A DNA stretch of 64,000 nt from Pseudomonas sp. UBA5706 (GTDB taxonomy: Bacteria > Pseudomonadota > Gammaproteobacteria > Pseudomonadales > Pseudomonadaceae): assembly GCF_002419965.1 (NCBI RefSeq), contig NZ_DIHC01000026.1, forward strand, positions 62,001 through 126,000, in the 5' to 3' direction. Within the stretch, counting starts at the first letter, position 1, and each line of letters opens with the position of its first letter. The position numbers and the translations under genes were made by a program. The notes under the pieces were generated by a model. That model was not told the origin of the DNA. It made no database searches and was given only the letters and a program-made list of their open reading frames with translations. This document shows, piece after piece, positions 25,664 to 34,365 of this stretch.

Positions 25664-25673
25664 TTTTAAATCC

Positions 25674-26609
25674 TCAGATGATGTTCAGACGCTGAAGCGC
25701 GCTCTGGGCGCGCAAAGGGTCTTCGGCGAGGATAAGCCCGGCAATCTCCTGGACAGAGACGGCTAATTCGGCCGAATGGATGCGTACGGTAGGGCCGATA
25801 ATCAACTTCGGGCAGTCGATATTGTTCAGCAGGCGTGGCAACTGGCTCAGATTCAACGATTTGCTGGAATACAGCAGCACGGCTCGCGGCTGGAGGTATT
25901 CGCAGGCCAGGCTCAATTCGCCGGCAGGCAATGGCCAGTCGAATACTTCCACAGGACAATCGGCGCTACTTACCAGCCAAGCGGTCAGCCATAGGTGGGG
26001 CTCCAGTGGCAGATCGGACTGGTTGACCAATAACAGGGGCGTGCCCTTGAGCTGACGGTTGTTATGGTAAAGCCGTGCACCGAACTTGCTGCGCAGCCAG
26101 GAATAGAAGAACACGCGCTCCAGTTGCGCGCCGAACTGGCCCTGCCAGCGTTGTTCGAGAGCAGCCAGCAGCGGCAATAACAGCTGTTCGCACAGGGTGC
26201 GCGGTGGATACAGCGACATGGCTTGATTAAGGGAGTCATCCAGGCGCCGTTCGCAGAGCGTGGTAATCGCTTCCAGCAAGTTCTGGCGCAGTTGATCCCA
26301 GTCGTTTTCCAGGCTTGGCGGCGGGGGCTGCTGGTGATCGATCAGTTGCTTGACCTGGCTCACCGATACCCCGCGATTGAGCCAGGTAAGAATCGTCAAC
26401 ACCCGGTCGACATGGGCCGTGCTGTACAAGCGGTGCCCCTTGGGGGTGCGATGAGGCACGATCAGGCCATAACGCCGTTCCCAGGCGCGCAGGGTTACCG
26501 CGTTCACTCCGGTGAGACGGGCGACTTCGCGTATCGGTAACCAGCCTTCTTCGAGAGCGTGAGCGTAGTCCTGCGCTTCATTGAACGGTTCGGAGTGGGT
26601 ATTTTTCAT
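25674..26609 (-). CDS. MerR-family light-response regulator, LitR class II-like
   Basis: A 311-residue regulator with an N-terminal MerR DNA-binding domain (WLPIREVARLTGVNAVTLRA, about 23-42, then WERRYGL). A C-terminal half is organised like a B12-binding domain but lacks the DxHxxG histidine motif that binds cobalamin. LitR/CarH proteins with that motif sense light via adenosylcobalamin. The motif-less 'class II' type, described in Pseudomonas putida as PplR, works without B12 and near the same neighbours (photolyase, YbgA, FAD oxidoreductase). The start at 26609 leaves a 1-bp gap to ybgA. TGTACA-like sites upstream of ybgA are its probable targets. Confidence 0.85.
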   Translation of the reverse strand: MKNTHSEPFNEAQDYAHALEEGWLPIREVARLTGVNAVTLRAWERRYGLIVPHRTPKGHRLYSTAHVDRVLTILTWLNRGVSVSQVKQLIDHQQPPPPSLENDWDQLRQNLLEAITTLCERRLDDSLNQAMSLYPPRTLCEQLLLPLLAALEQRWQGQFGAQLERVFFYSWLRSKFGARLYHNNRQLKGTPLLLVNQSDLPLEPHLWLTAWLVSSADCPVEVFDWPLPAGELSLACEYLQPRAVLLYSSKSLNLSQLPRLLNNIDCPKLIIGPTVRIHSAELAVSVQEIAGLILAEDPLRAQSALQRLNII

Positions 26610-26610
26610 G

Positions 26611-27591
26611 TCAGATCGCATTACGCAGGCTTAGGTTTTCCGGATGCGGTTGCAGGTACACCTGCAAGGCGATATAGGGGTCCGGGTGCTGTCGGAAGTG
26701 ATGCTTGAGCAGAGTCAGCGGTACCACCAACGGAACGATGCCCTCGTGGTACTGATGGATGACCGTCTGGATTTCCTGTTTGTCGGCCCCGCTGATGGTG
26801 TCGCGCAGGTAACCGCAAATGTGCTGCAACACATTGGTGTGGGTGCGGCGGGTGGCCGGTTTCTTCAGCGCGCTCATCAGCTCGCTGAAATAGCGCGGTG
26901 CGATGTCGGTCAGGTCGTTGCGGCCCATATTGCCCAGCAAATTGCCCAGCGCCTTGTACTGGATCGGGTCGTTGGCCATCAGTTGGTACTTATAGCGAGA
27001 GTGAAAGTCGGTCAGCGCACGGCGGGTGATGCCGTCTTTGAGCAGTTGCTGCCATGCGGCATAAGCAAACACGCGGGTGATGAAGTTCTCACGCAGGACC
27101 GGGTCATTCAGGCGGCCGTCTTCCTCTACCGGCAGATCCGGCTGGCGGGCGCAGAAGGCCTGGGCATAGATACCGCGTGCTCCACCGTCGAAAGGCGCGC
27201 CGTTTTCACGGTAGACCTTGACCCTTTCCAAACCGCAGGAGGGTGATTTCTGCATGAAAATGTAGCCGCAGATATCATCCATCTCGCGAGCCATGTGATT
27301 GCCATATTCAGCCAGAGGCTGCGTGACATTCATGTCGGGGCGCACCGTGCCCACTGCCTGGGGATATTCAGGATCGCCCACCAGGCGGATCGTTTCACGG
27401 GGAATGCCCATGCCGATGGCGACTTCAGGGCAGGCAGGCACGAAATCGAAGTGTTCGTTCAAGGCTCGAGTCAGCAGGTGCGATTCCTTGTGCCCACCGT
27501 TGTACCGAACCTCAACGCCCATCAAGCAGGCGCTGACGCCGAGTTTAGGTTTCGGACGGTGTACCGGCGATTGATCTGGGGTCAGGGGCAT
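26611..27591 (-). CDS. DUF523 (TudS-like)/DUF1722 fusion protein, YbgA family
   Basis: A 326-residue fusion. The first half is a DUF523 domain (LGVSACLMGVEVRYNGGHK, then ACPEVAIGMGIPR and MQKSPSCG), whose cysteines in other members hold a [4Fe-4S] cluster for desulfurising 2-thiouracil. The second half is a DUF1722/YbgA domain (YKYQLMANDPIQYKALG). Genes of this pair commonly accompany photolyases. It heads the operon ybgA-merR-phrB-ykgJ with two 18-bp-spaced operator-like pairs upstream. Thiouracil-type activity is inferred. Confidence 0.9.
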   Translation of the reverse strand: MPLTPDQSPVHRPKPKLGVSACLMGVEVRYNGGHKESHLLTRALNEHFDFVPACPEVAIGMGIPRETIRLVGDPEYPQAVGTVRPDMNVTQPLAEYGNHMAREMDDICGYIFMQKSPSCGLERVKVYRENGAPFDGGARGIYAQAFCARQPDLPVEEDGRLNDPVLRENFITRVFAYAAWQQLLKDGITRRALTDFHSRYKYQLMANDPIQYKALGNLLGNMGRNDLTDIAPRYFSELMSALKKPATRRTHTNVLQHICGYLRDTISGADKQEIQTVIHQYHEGIVPLVVPLTLLKHHFRQHPDPYIALQVYLQPHPENLSLRNAI

Positions 27592-27611
27592 GGCAAACCT
27601 CGATGAACGTC

Positions 27612-27637
27612 TTGTACAACTGCATACGGCTGTACAG
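27612..27637. promoter_or_regulatory. Putative LitR-type operator pair, proximal
   Basis: TTGTACAA and CTGTACAG are two 8-bp near-palindromes with centres 18 bp apart, 21 to 46 bp upstream of the ybgA-like start. The spacing recurs in the other two pairs, suggesting one multimeric MerR/LitR-type binding site family. Confidence 0.55.
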
Positions 27638-27662
27638 GTTTCTACTCATCATAGGTTTGGAG

Positions 27663-27688
27663 TTATACAAGTCAAATGATTTGTATAA
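27663..27688. promoter_or_regulatory. Putative LitR-type operator pair, distal
   Basis: TTATACAA and TTGTATAA form a perfect inverted repeat with centres 18 bp apart, further upstream of the ybgA-like gene. It shares core and spacing with the pair at 27612-27637. Confidence 0.5.
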
Positions 27689-27821
27689 GTTTTGTAGCGC
27701 GATGCTGAAAAGGTAAGCAGAGCAGACGAGAGGATGGCCCAGTAACGCGGCTGTCAGCGGGCGCAGATTTGTTCAGCGTCCCATGCGGTGTTGTCGTCCC
27801 TGCAGGGTGGGTGGGCCGGCA

Positions 27822-28037
27822 TCATTTCCAGCCCATTACCCATTTCTGCTCGTCTTGCAGCAGTTGCCAACTTATCCGTTCATTTCGCTTGGTCAGCACA
27901 GCCTGTAGTTCCAGTTCCAGCACTGTGCCTTCTTCATCGCAGTACAGTTCGGTTACCAGAAAATGCTTTTCGCGATTGTGGGGGCATGCTGCCGTCCATT
28001 TCGACAGCAGCAGTTTGCGCGGGTTTAGACGGTTCAC
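27822..28037 (-). CDS. TIGR02450-family Trp-rich small protein
   Basis: A 71-residue protein beginning MNRLNPRKLLLSKWTA, with KHFLVTEL and tryptophans at WTA, WQLL and VMGWK. This is the conserved Trp-rich family found beside photolyase and FAD-oxidoreductase genes. It starts with GTG overlapping the stop of the FAD oxidoreductase (GTGA), so the two are coupled. Function unknown; stress or light association inferred from neighbours. Confidence 0.8.
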   Translation of the reverse strand: MNRLNPRKLLLSKWTAACPHNREKHFLVTELYCDEEGTVLELELQAVLTKRNERISWQLLQDEQKWVMGWK

Positions 28038-29020
28038 TTGAGGTGCTCCAGCAGGCGACGTGCAGCCTCCTGACCACTAAGCCAGGCGCCCTCGACGCGG
28101 CCCGAAAGGCACCAGTCGCCGCACACATACAGACCCAGATCGGGGTCGGTCAATGCGCCGACTTCCCGCCCGCCCGCCGGTCGTGCATACAGCCAGCGAT
28201 GGGCGAGGGTGAATGCCGGTGCAGGCACTGCGCAGTTGATAAGCTCGGCAAAGGCGCCGTGAAGATGGTCGATAACCTGTTCCTTGGGCATGTCCAAGTG
28301 CTGACGGCTCCAGGCGCTGGTGGCGTGCAACACCCAGGTGTCCATCTTGCTGTCGCGTCCCGGTTTACTGCGATTACGGGCGAACCAATCGATAGGGCTG
28401 TCCTGCACGAAACAGCCTTCCAGCGAGGTGTCCAGTGGGGCGTCGAATGCCAAGGCAACAGCCCAGGTCGGTTCCATCTTGACGCCTGCCACCACACTGG
28501 CCAGTTTCGGGGCGGCGGCAAGCAACGTGGTTGCCTGCGGGGCGGGGATAGCAATGACTACGTGACTGAACGGGCCGTGGCTGCGGCCATCGGCGTCGAG
28601 CAGGCTCCAGTGTTCTTCGCCACGGAAGACTTCGGTAATGCGACACGAGAATGTAACCGGCATATCAGCGAGCATGGCGCGGGTAATGGCGCTCATGCGC
28701 GGAGTGCCGACCCAGCGCACTTGCTCGTCCGGAGAAAGGCTCAACCTGCCAGCGTGATAGTTGTAGAGCCTGGGTTTCCATTCAGCGACATGGCCTTCGG
28801 CCTGCAATTGCTGAACCGCAGCAGCGAAGCGGCGATCGCGTGCAGTGAAATACTGCGCGCCCATATCCAGAGCGCCCGCATCGCTGCGCTTGCTTGACAT
28901 GCGTCCGCCGCTGCCACGGCTTTTGTCGAATAGGTGAATGCCATGCCCGGCGGCTTGTAATGCGCGGGCGGCAGAGAGTCCGGCGATACCGGTACCGATG
29001 ATTGCGATGGGTACAGTCAT
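28034..29020 (-). CDS. FAD-dependent amine-oxidase-like oxidoreductase (renalase-like)
   Basis: A 328-residue flavoprotein. The N-terminal dinucleotide loop is AIIGTGIAGLSAARAL, followed by FDKSRGSGGRMSSKR and GAQYFTARD. The C-terminal FAD-closing motif is LYVCGDWCLSGRVEGAWLSG. The family includes renalase-type oxidases of aberrant dihydronicotinamides. It is first in a two-gene unit with the Trp-rich protein, facing the epimerase gene. A TGTACA-type site in its promoter ties it to the light regulator. Confidence 0.88.
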   Translation of the reverse strand: MTVPIAIIGTGIAGLSAARALQAAGHGIHLFDKSRGSGGRMSSKRSDAGALDMGAQYFTARDRRFAAAVQQLQAEGHVAEWKPRLYNYHAGRLSLSPDEQVRWVGTPRMSAITRAMLADMPVTFSCRITEVFRGEEHWSLLDADGRSHGPFSHVVIAIPAPQATTLLAAAPKLASVVAGVKMEPTWAVALAFDAPLDTSLEGCFVQDSPIDWFARNRSKPGRDSKMDTWVLHATSAWSRQHLDMPKEQVIDHLHGAFAELINCAVPAPAFTLAHRWLYARPAGGREVGALTDPDLGLYVCGDWCLSGRVEGAWLSGQEAARRLLEHLK

Positions 29021-29066
29021 AGGGGCCTCGTTACCTTGTCTGCACAGACTACGCCGTCGTTAAAAC

Positions 29067-29092
29067 CTGTACAATTCTGTTTTTCGGTATAA
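29067..29092. promoter_or_regulatory. Putative LitR-type operator before the FAD oxidoreductase
   Basis: CTGTACAA and the weaker CGGTATAA have centres 18 bp apart, as in the two sites before ybgA. The pair lies 47-72 bp upstream of the FAD oxidoreductase start in the divergent promoter region. Confidence 0.5.
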
Positions 29093-29306
29093 CTTATCGT
29101 CCTTCGACGTGCAGGACGCTGTTCGCCTGGCGATTAACCGTGAGTGTGACGTTTCACCAGAATCGTTCAAATGTGCGAACGGATCAATCGAACGTACACC
29201 GCTTGCGTCGTTCTCCAGAGCGTGGCCTACGCTTGGCTCACAAGCGCATTATTTGTGAAGAAATAGACTACTGATTAGCGCTGGACGCCACGCGAGGAAT
29301 TCACTC

Positions 29307-30209
29307 ATGCACATCTTGCTGACCGGCGGTACGGGCTTGATAGGGCGCCGCCTGTGTCAACACTGGCTCGACCAGGGCCATCAACTGACGGTCTGGAGTC
29401 GCAAGCCTGACCAAGTGGCCCGTCTTTGCGGTTCCAGCGTTCGCGGCATCGCCCACCCCGACGACCTGGGCGCCGAACCTGTCGATGCTGTGATTAACCT
29501 GGCCGGTGCGCCGATTGCCGACCGTCCCTGGACCCGCAAGCGCAAAATGCTGCTATGGGATAGCCGCATCACCCTCACTGAGCAGTTGATCACCTGGCTC
29601 GAACGCCGCGAACAGAAACCCGCCGTGCTGATTTCGGGATCTGCGGTGGGCTGGTACGGCGACGGGGGCGAGCGCGATCTTGACGAGTCCTCGCAGCCTG
29701 TCAGCGAAGACTTCGCCAGTCGCTTGTGCATTGCCTGGGAAGAAACTGCCCAGAGAGCCCAGGTCCTGGGGATTCGCGTAGTGCTGCTGCGCACCGGTCT
29801 TGTGCTCGCCAGTGAAGGCGGCATGCTGCAGCGCCTGTTGCCGCCCTTCAAACTGGGTATGGGCGGGCCGATCGGCAGCGGACGCCAGTGGATGCCCTGG
29901 GTTCATATCGATGATCAAATCGCCGCGATTGATTTTCTGTTGAACCGTGATGATGCTCAGGGTCCTTATAATGCGTGCGCGCCATCACCCGTTCGTAACC
30001 GCGATTTCGCCAAGACCCTGGCGGCGATCCTGCACAGGCCGGCGTTCATGCCCATGCCCGCGATCGCTTTGCGCCTTTTGATGGGCGAGCTGTCGATCCT
30101 GCTGCTGGGCGGTCAGCGCGCGCACCCTAACCGGCTGCAGGAAGCTGGCTTCATTTTCCGATTCACCGATCTGCACGCGGCCCTGGAAAATCTTTTAGGC
30201 CGCCATTGA
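29307..30209 (+). CDS. TIGR01777-family NAD(P)-binding epimerase (YfcH/SDR39U1-like)
   Basis: A 300-residue extended SDR protein. The Rossmann loop TGGTGLIGRRLCQ lies at the N-terminus, followed by DAVINLAGAPIADRPW, the family SGSAVGWYGDGGER motif with the active tyrosine, and the DUF1731 tail (GAHPNRLQEAGFIF-like wording). The substrate is unknown. It is divergent from the FAD oxidoreductase, and hemH follows 14 bp downstream, a pairing seen in other pseudomonads. Confidence 0.92.
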   Translation: MHILLTGGTGLIGRRLCQHWLDQGHQLTVWSRKPDQVARLCGSSVRGIAHPDDLGAEPVDAVINLAGAPIADRPWTRKRKMLLWDSRITLTEQLITWLERREQKPAVLISGSAVGWYGDGGERDLDESSQPVSEDFASRLCIAWEETAQRAQVLGIRVVLLRTGLVLASEGGMLQRLLPPFKLGMGGPIGSGRQWMPWVHIDDQIAAIDFLLNRDDAQGPYNACAPSPVRNRDFAKTLAAILHRPAFMPMPAIALRLLMGELSILLLGGQRAHPNRLQEAGFIFRFTDLHAALENLLGRH

Positions 30210-30223
30210 CATCAAGGTGTTGC

Positions 30224-31249
30224 ATGACCGATCACGCGTTGCTGCTGGTTAACCTCGGGTCGCCAGCCTCCACCGAAGTTGCGGATGTTCGCCGCTACCT
30301 CAATCAGTTCCTGATGGACCCCTATGTCATTGATCTACCCTGGCCTGTGCGCCGTCTGCTGGTGTCGCTGATCCTGATCAAACGCCCTGAGCAGTCGGCC
30401 CATGCCTACGCCTCGATCTGGTGGGACGAGGGCTCGCCGCTGGTGGTGCTGAGCAAGCGTCTGCAGCAGGCCATGACGCAGGAATGGAAGCAGGGACCGG
30501 TGGAGTTGGCCATGCGTTACGGCGAGCCTTCGATCGAAACGGTGCTGACGCGTCTGGCCGCCCAGGGCATCCGCAAAATTACCCTGGCCCCGCTCTATCC
30601 GCAGTTCGCCGACAGCACCGTGACCACGGTCGTTGAAGAAGCCAGACGTGTGATTCGCGATAAAAAGCTCAGTTTCGAGCTGGCCCTGTTGCCACCCTTC
30701 TTCAATCAGCCCGAGTATCTGCAAGCCTTGGTACAGAGCGTTCAGCCCTATCTGGCACAGGATTACGACCACCTGCTGCTGAGCTTTCATGGCCTGCCTG
30801 AACGGCACATCACCAAGCTCGACCCGACTGCAAATCACTGCTTCAAGGATGGCGATTGTTGTGCGAAGGCGCCGCCGGAGGTTCTCGCGGTGTGCTACCG
30901 CGCGCAGTGCATGCGCTCATCTGCCGAGTTCGCGAGGCTGATGGGTATCCCTGACGGCAAGTGGTCGGTGTCGTTCCAGTCGCGGTTGGGCCGAGCCAAG
31001 TGGATCGAACCCTACACTGAAGCTCACCTAGCCGAACTGGCAGGGAAGGGCGTGAAAAAGCTGCTGGTCATGTGCCCTGCGTTCGTTGCCGACTGCATCG
31101 AAACGCTGGAGGAGATCGGCGATCGCGGGGCGGAGCAATTCAAGGAAGCGGGCGGCGAGGAACTGGTGCTGATCCCATGCCTCAACGACGACCCGAACTG
31201 GGCCAAAGCGTTGAACACGCTGTGCGAACGGGCGCCGGCGATGGTCTGA
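30224..31249 (+). CDS. hemH: Ferrochelatase
   Basis: A 341-residue enzyme inserting Fe2+ into protoporphyrin IX. It begins DHALLLVNLGSPAS and shows LLLSFHGLPERHI with the catalytic histidine, SVSFQSRLGRAKWIEPYT, and the C-terminal VMCPAFVADCIETLEEI. Its position with the light-inducible genes is notable because free porphyrin is photosensitising. The ATG at 30224 was chosen over an in-frame upstream start as it matches the family N-terminus. Confidence 0.97.
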   Translation: MTDHALLLVNLGSPASTEVADVRRYLNQFLMDPYVIDLPWPVRRLLVSLILIKRPEQSAHAYASIWWDEGSPLVVLSKRLQQAMTQEWKQGPVELAMRYGEPSIETVLTRLAAQGIRKITLAPLYPQFADSTVTTVVEEARRVIRDKKLSFELALLPPFFNQPEYLQALVQSVQPYLAQDYDHLLLSFHGLPERHITKLDPTANHCFKDGDCCAKAPPEVLAVCYRAQCMRSSAEFARLMGIPDGKWSVSFQSRLGRAKWIEPYTEAHLAELAGKGVKKLLVMCPAFVADCIETLEEIGDRGAEQFKEAGGEELVLIPCLNDDPNWAKALNTLCERAPAMV

Positions 31250-31337
31250 CGTAGCGTTTTTCTTGAGCAGCACGGCTTGCCGCCGGCGCGCCAGCGTTGC
31301 CAAGCCGTATTGGAAGAAGGTGTGCTTAAGCATAAAA

Positions 31338-31360
31338 AAGGGCCTCATCAAGAGGCCCTT
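31338..31360. terminator. Bidirectional terminator between hemH and uraA
   Basis: AAGGGCCTC and GAGGCCCTT form a 9-bp stem with a 5-base loop, an A run before and a T run after. It serves both convergent genes. Confidence 0.9.
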
Positions 31361-31380
31361 CTTTTTAAAAAGCATCAAAC

Positions 31381-32661
31381 TTATGGCAGTTGATCATCCA
31401 GGTGCTTGTTCTTCCAGGCGTCGTTGCCTGGCAGGATCAGATTCAGCACGATGGCGGTGACCGCGCACAGCGCAATGCCCTTCATCCCGAAATCATCAGG
31501 CCCATTGCCTGTGCCGATCAGTACACCACCGATACCAAACACCAGGGTCACCGAAACAATCACCAGATTGCGCGCTTCGGTCAGGTCGACCTTATGGCGA
31601 ATCAGCGTGTTCATCCCCACCGCCGCGATGGAACCAAACAGCAGACACAGAATGCCGCCCATCACCGGTACCGGAATGCTTTGCAGCAGTGCGCCGAATT
31701 TGCCAATGAATGCCAGGCTGATGGCGAAGATCGCAGCCCAGGTCATGATCTTCGGATTGTAATTCTTGGTCAGCATCACCGCGCCCGTCACCTCGGCATA
31801 CGTGGTGTTAGGCGGGCCGCCAAAGGCGCCGGCAACCGTCGTGGCAATGCCGTCGCCCAGCAAAGTGCGATGCAGGCCCGGTTTCTTCAGATAGTCACGT
31901 CCCGTCACACTGCCGACCGCAATCACCCCACCGATGTGTTCGATCGCTGGCGCCAAGGCTACCGGGACGATGAACAGAATCGCCTGCCAGTTGAACTCCG
32001 GCGCGGTGAAGTGCGGAATGTCCAACCACGGCGCTGCTGCAATTTTCGCTACGTCGACTACGCCGAAATAGAACGAAAGGGCAAAGCCCACCAGCACCCC
32101 GGAGATGATCGGCACCAGACGGAAGATACCTTTACCGAACACCGCCACGATCAACGTTGTCAACAGGGCTGCCATCGAGATCACGATAGCGGTGTGATAC
32201 GGGATCAACTCCGCGGCGCCGTCGCCGGTCCGGCCCATCGCCATGTTCGCGGCAATCGGCGCCATTGCCAGACCAATGGAGATGATCACCGGGCCGATCA
32301 CCACCGGTGGCAGCAGGCGATCGATGAAACCGGTGCCTTTGATCTTCACCGCAAGGCCCAGAAACGTGTAGACAAATCCTGCTGCCATCACCCCACCCAT
32401 GGTCGCGGCCAGGCCGAACTGGCCCTTGGCGAGAATGATGGGCGTAATAAAGGCGAAGCTCGAAGCCAGAAACACCGGCACCTGACGGCCTGTCACCAGT
32501 TGAAAGCACAACGTGCCCAGGCCTGCGGTGAACAGCGCAACGTTAGGATCGAGGCCGGTAATCAGCGGCATCAGCACGAGGGCCCCGAAGGCCACGAACA
32601 GCATTTGCGCGCCTGACAGCACGGTACGCCACAGTGGATCGTTGAACTCATCCTGCTTCAT
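31381..32661 (-). CDS. uraA: Uracil permease (NCS2 family)
   Basis: A 426-residue inner-membrane uracil:H+ symporter with about 14 hydrophobic segments. It shows GAQMLFVAFGALVLMP, SSFAFITP and the ALAPAIEHIGGV signature in helix 8. The start overlaps the upp stop by one base (TGATG), the usual upp-uraA salvage operon. It ends at a shared terminator with hemH. Confidence 0.95.
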   Translation of the reverse strand: MKQDEFNDPLWRTVLSGAQMLFVAFGALVLMPLITGLDPNVALFTAGLGTLCFQLVTGRQVPVFLASSFAFITPIILAKGQFGLAATMGGVMAAGFVYTFLGLAVKIKGTGFIDRLLPPVVIGPVIISIGLAMAPIAANMAMGRTGDGAAELIPYHTAIVISMAALLTTLIVAVFGKGIFRLVPIISGVLVGFALSFYFGVVDVAKIAAAPWLDIPHFTAPEFNWQAILFIVPVALAPAIEHIGGVIAVGSVTGRDYLKKPGLHRTLLGDGIATTVAGAFGGPPNTTYAEVTGAVMLTKNYNPKIMTWAAIFAISLAFIGKFGALLQSIPVPVMGGILCLLFGSIAAVGMNTLIRHKVDLTEARNLVIVSVTLVFGIGGVLIGTGNGPDDFGMKGIALCAVTAIVLNLILPGNDAWKNKHLDDQLP

Positions 32662-33299
32662 CAGGCGTCCTTCTGCTTGGTGCCGAAAATCTTGTCACCG
32701 GCATCGCCCAGGCCTGGAATGATGTAGCCGTGTTCGTTCAGGCGCTGGTCGATAGAGGCAGTGTAGAGTTTAACGTCCGGGTGAGCCTTCTCGACCACGT
32801 CGATACCTTCCGGTGCAGCGACCAAGACCATGGCGCGGATATCGCGGCAGCCGGCCTTTTTCAACAGGTCAATGGTGGCGACCATCGAGGCACCGGTGGC
32901 CAACATCGGGTCGATGATCAGCGCCAGACGCTGGTCAATTTCGGGTGCAAGTTTTTCCAGGTAGGTGTGCGCTTCGAGGGTTTCCTCGTTACGCGCAACA
33001 CCAACGGCACTGACCTTGGCGCCCGGGATCAGGCTGAGGACCCCTTCCAGCATGCCGATGCCCGCGCGCAGAATCGGCACTACGGTAATCTTCTTGCCAG
33101 CGATCTTTTCAACCTGAACGGTTCCGGCCCAACCCTGAATATCATAGGTTTCCAGCGGCAGGTCCTTGGTCGCCTCATAGGTCAGCAGCGAGCCGACTTC
33201 CTGCGCCAGTTCACGGAAATTCTTGGTGCTGATATCAGCGCGGCGCATGAGACCGAGCTTGTGACGGATCAGCGGATGGCGGATCTCACGAATGGGCAT
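32661..33299 (-). CDS. upp: Uracil phosphoribosyltransferase
   Basis: A 212-residue enzyme converting uracil and PRPP to UMP. It begins MPIREIRHPLIRHKLGLMR and has the PRPP loop ALIIDPMLATGASM and the uracil-binding YIIPGLGDAGDKIFGT. It is coupled to uraA and divergent from the hpt gene. Confidence 0.97.
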   Translation of the reverse strand: MPIREIRHPLIRHKLGLMRRADISTKNFRELAQEVGSLLTYEATKDLPLETYDIQGWAGTVQVEKIAGKKITVVPILRAGIGMLEGVLSLIPGAKVSAVGVARNEETLEAHTYLEKLAPEIDQRLALIIDPMLATGASMVATIDLLKKAGCRDIRAMVLVAAPEGIDVVEKAHPDVKLYTASIDQRLNEHGYIIPGLGDAGDKIFGTKQKDA

Positions 33300-33494
33300 A
33301 AAGGAAAGGCTCCAGCGGGCGGGCAAAAAAAACGGCTTAGATTAATCTATTCAGCTGTTACTTGTCTTACCGGTGAGGTTCGCGTTTCTTACATTAATTG
33401 GGACGCAGCGTCTTTACGATAATGTCGGCGGGCGAAGCGGCGTTATAAAACAGCTGAGCAATGGTCATTGACCTCTATCGAATCCGGAGTCCAA

Positions 33495-33695
33495 ATGAGC
33501 GTTCCGAGCCTGTTTCTTGCGCCGCATGGGCCAGCACCGCTACTGGCCGTGGAGGCTCTGTGCAACGTTAGTCCAGAAAAACTTGCCCTGATGGAAACGG
33601 ATGCGTACCTTTGCCCGCTTTTCCTTAAACAGCCCCCTGGAGCGCGCCATGTCCGCCGATCTCGAGCATATCCGTCAAGTCATGCGCGAGGCTGA
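33495..33695 (+). pseudogene. Short frame resembling the N-terminus of a DODA/LigB-type dioxygenase
   Basis: An ATG preceded by GGAG opens MSVPSLFLAPHGPAPLLAV, reminiscent of the LFxxHGxPxxAL start of YgiD-type extradiol dioxygenases. The reading then loses resemblance and overlaps the hpt start region. It may be a decayed fragment or chance; no function is claimed. Confidence 0.3.
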
Positions 33696-34206
33696 CTGCC
33701 TCTACACCAACGACGAAGTCGAGGCATCGATCGCCCGCGTTGGCGAACAAATCAACGGCGTACTGGCCGACCGCAACCCGGTGGTCTTTTGCGTGATGAA
33801 TGGCGGCCTGATCTTCGCAGGCAAACTGCTTACGCACCTTAACTTCCCCCTCGAAGCGTCGTACCTGCACGCGACCCGTTATCGTAATCAGACCAGCGGC
33901 GGCGAGCTGTTCTGGAAAGCCAAGCCAGAAGTCTCGTTCATCGATCGCGACGTGTTGATCATCGACGACATTCTTGACGAAGGTCACACCCTGGGCGCCA
34001 TTATCGACTTCTGCAAACATGCAGGCGCCCGCGCAGTGCACACTGCCGTGCTGATAGACAAGGATCATGACCGCAAGGCGCGCCCTGACCTGAAAGCGGA
34101 TTTCGTCGGCCTGCCGTGCATCGACCGCTACATCTTCGGTTATGGCATGGATTACAAAGGCTACTGGCGTAATGCGGCCGGGATTTTTGCCGTAAAAGGC
34201 ATGTGA
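33649..34206 (+). CDS. hpt: Hypoxanthine-guanine phosphoribosyltransferase
   Basis: A 185-residue purine salvage enzyme (often annotated as hypoxanthine-guanine phosphoribosyltransferase PA4645-type). The PRPP loop VLIIDDILDEGHTLGA is clear, with VVFCVMNGGLIFAGKL upstream and the C-terminal YGMDYKGYWRN. The start at 33649 has GGAG upstream; longer in-frame starts are not supported. It lies next to upp-uraA in divergent orientation, so purine and pyrimidine salvage are neighbours. Confidence 0.93.
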   Translation: MSADLEHIRQVMREADCLYTNDEVEASIARVGEQINGVLADRNPVVFCVMNGGLIFAGKLLTHLNFPLEASYLHATRYRNQTSGGELFWKAKPEVSFIDRDVLIIDDILDEGHTLGAIIDFCKHAGARAVHTAVLIDKDHDRKARPDLKADFVGLPCIDRYIFGYGMDYKGYWRNAAGIFAVKGM

Positions 34207-34235
34207 TCGCGCGCATATTCACGCCGTAGCAACCT

Positions 34236-34322
34236 GTCTAACGACGCCAGCGGGGACGCTGGCGCAGGCAAGCCGTGCCACTAGAGATGCCATGTCGTTA
34301 GACGCAGTGCGTGAGCACGGCT
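34236..34322 (+). repeat. Structured intergenic region with crossing inverted repeats
   Basis: GTCTAACGAC (34236-34245) pairs with GTCGTTAGAC (34294-34303). AGCCGTGC (34271-34278) pairs with GCACGGCT (34315-34322), followed by TTTT. The two helices cross, so they are either alternatives or a pseudoknot. A smaller GCCAGC/GCTGGC hairpin sits inside. It follows hpt and may be its terminator or a leader for the next gene. Confidence 0.45.
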
Positions 34323-34365
34323 TTTCACGTGCTAGAGTGCTTTCCACTTTTTTCGGGAGGCGCCC

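Noticed and set aside
31390..32616. A 408-residue open frame antisense to uraA
   Set aside because: His/Gln/Arg-rich translation with no domain, exactly opposite a certain permease gene.
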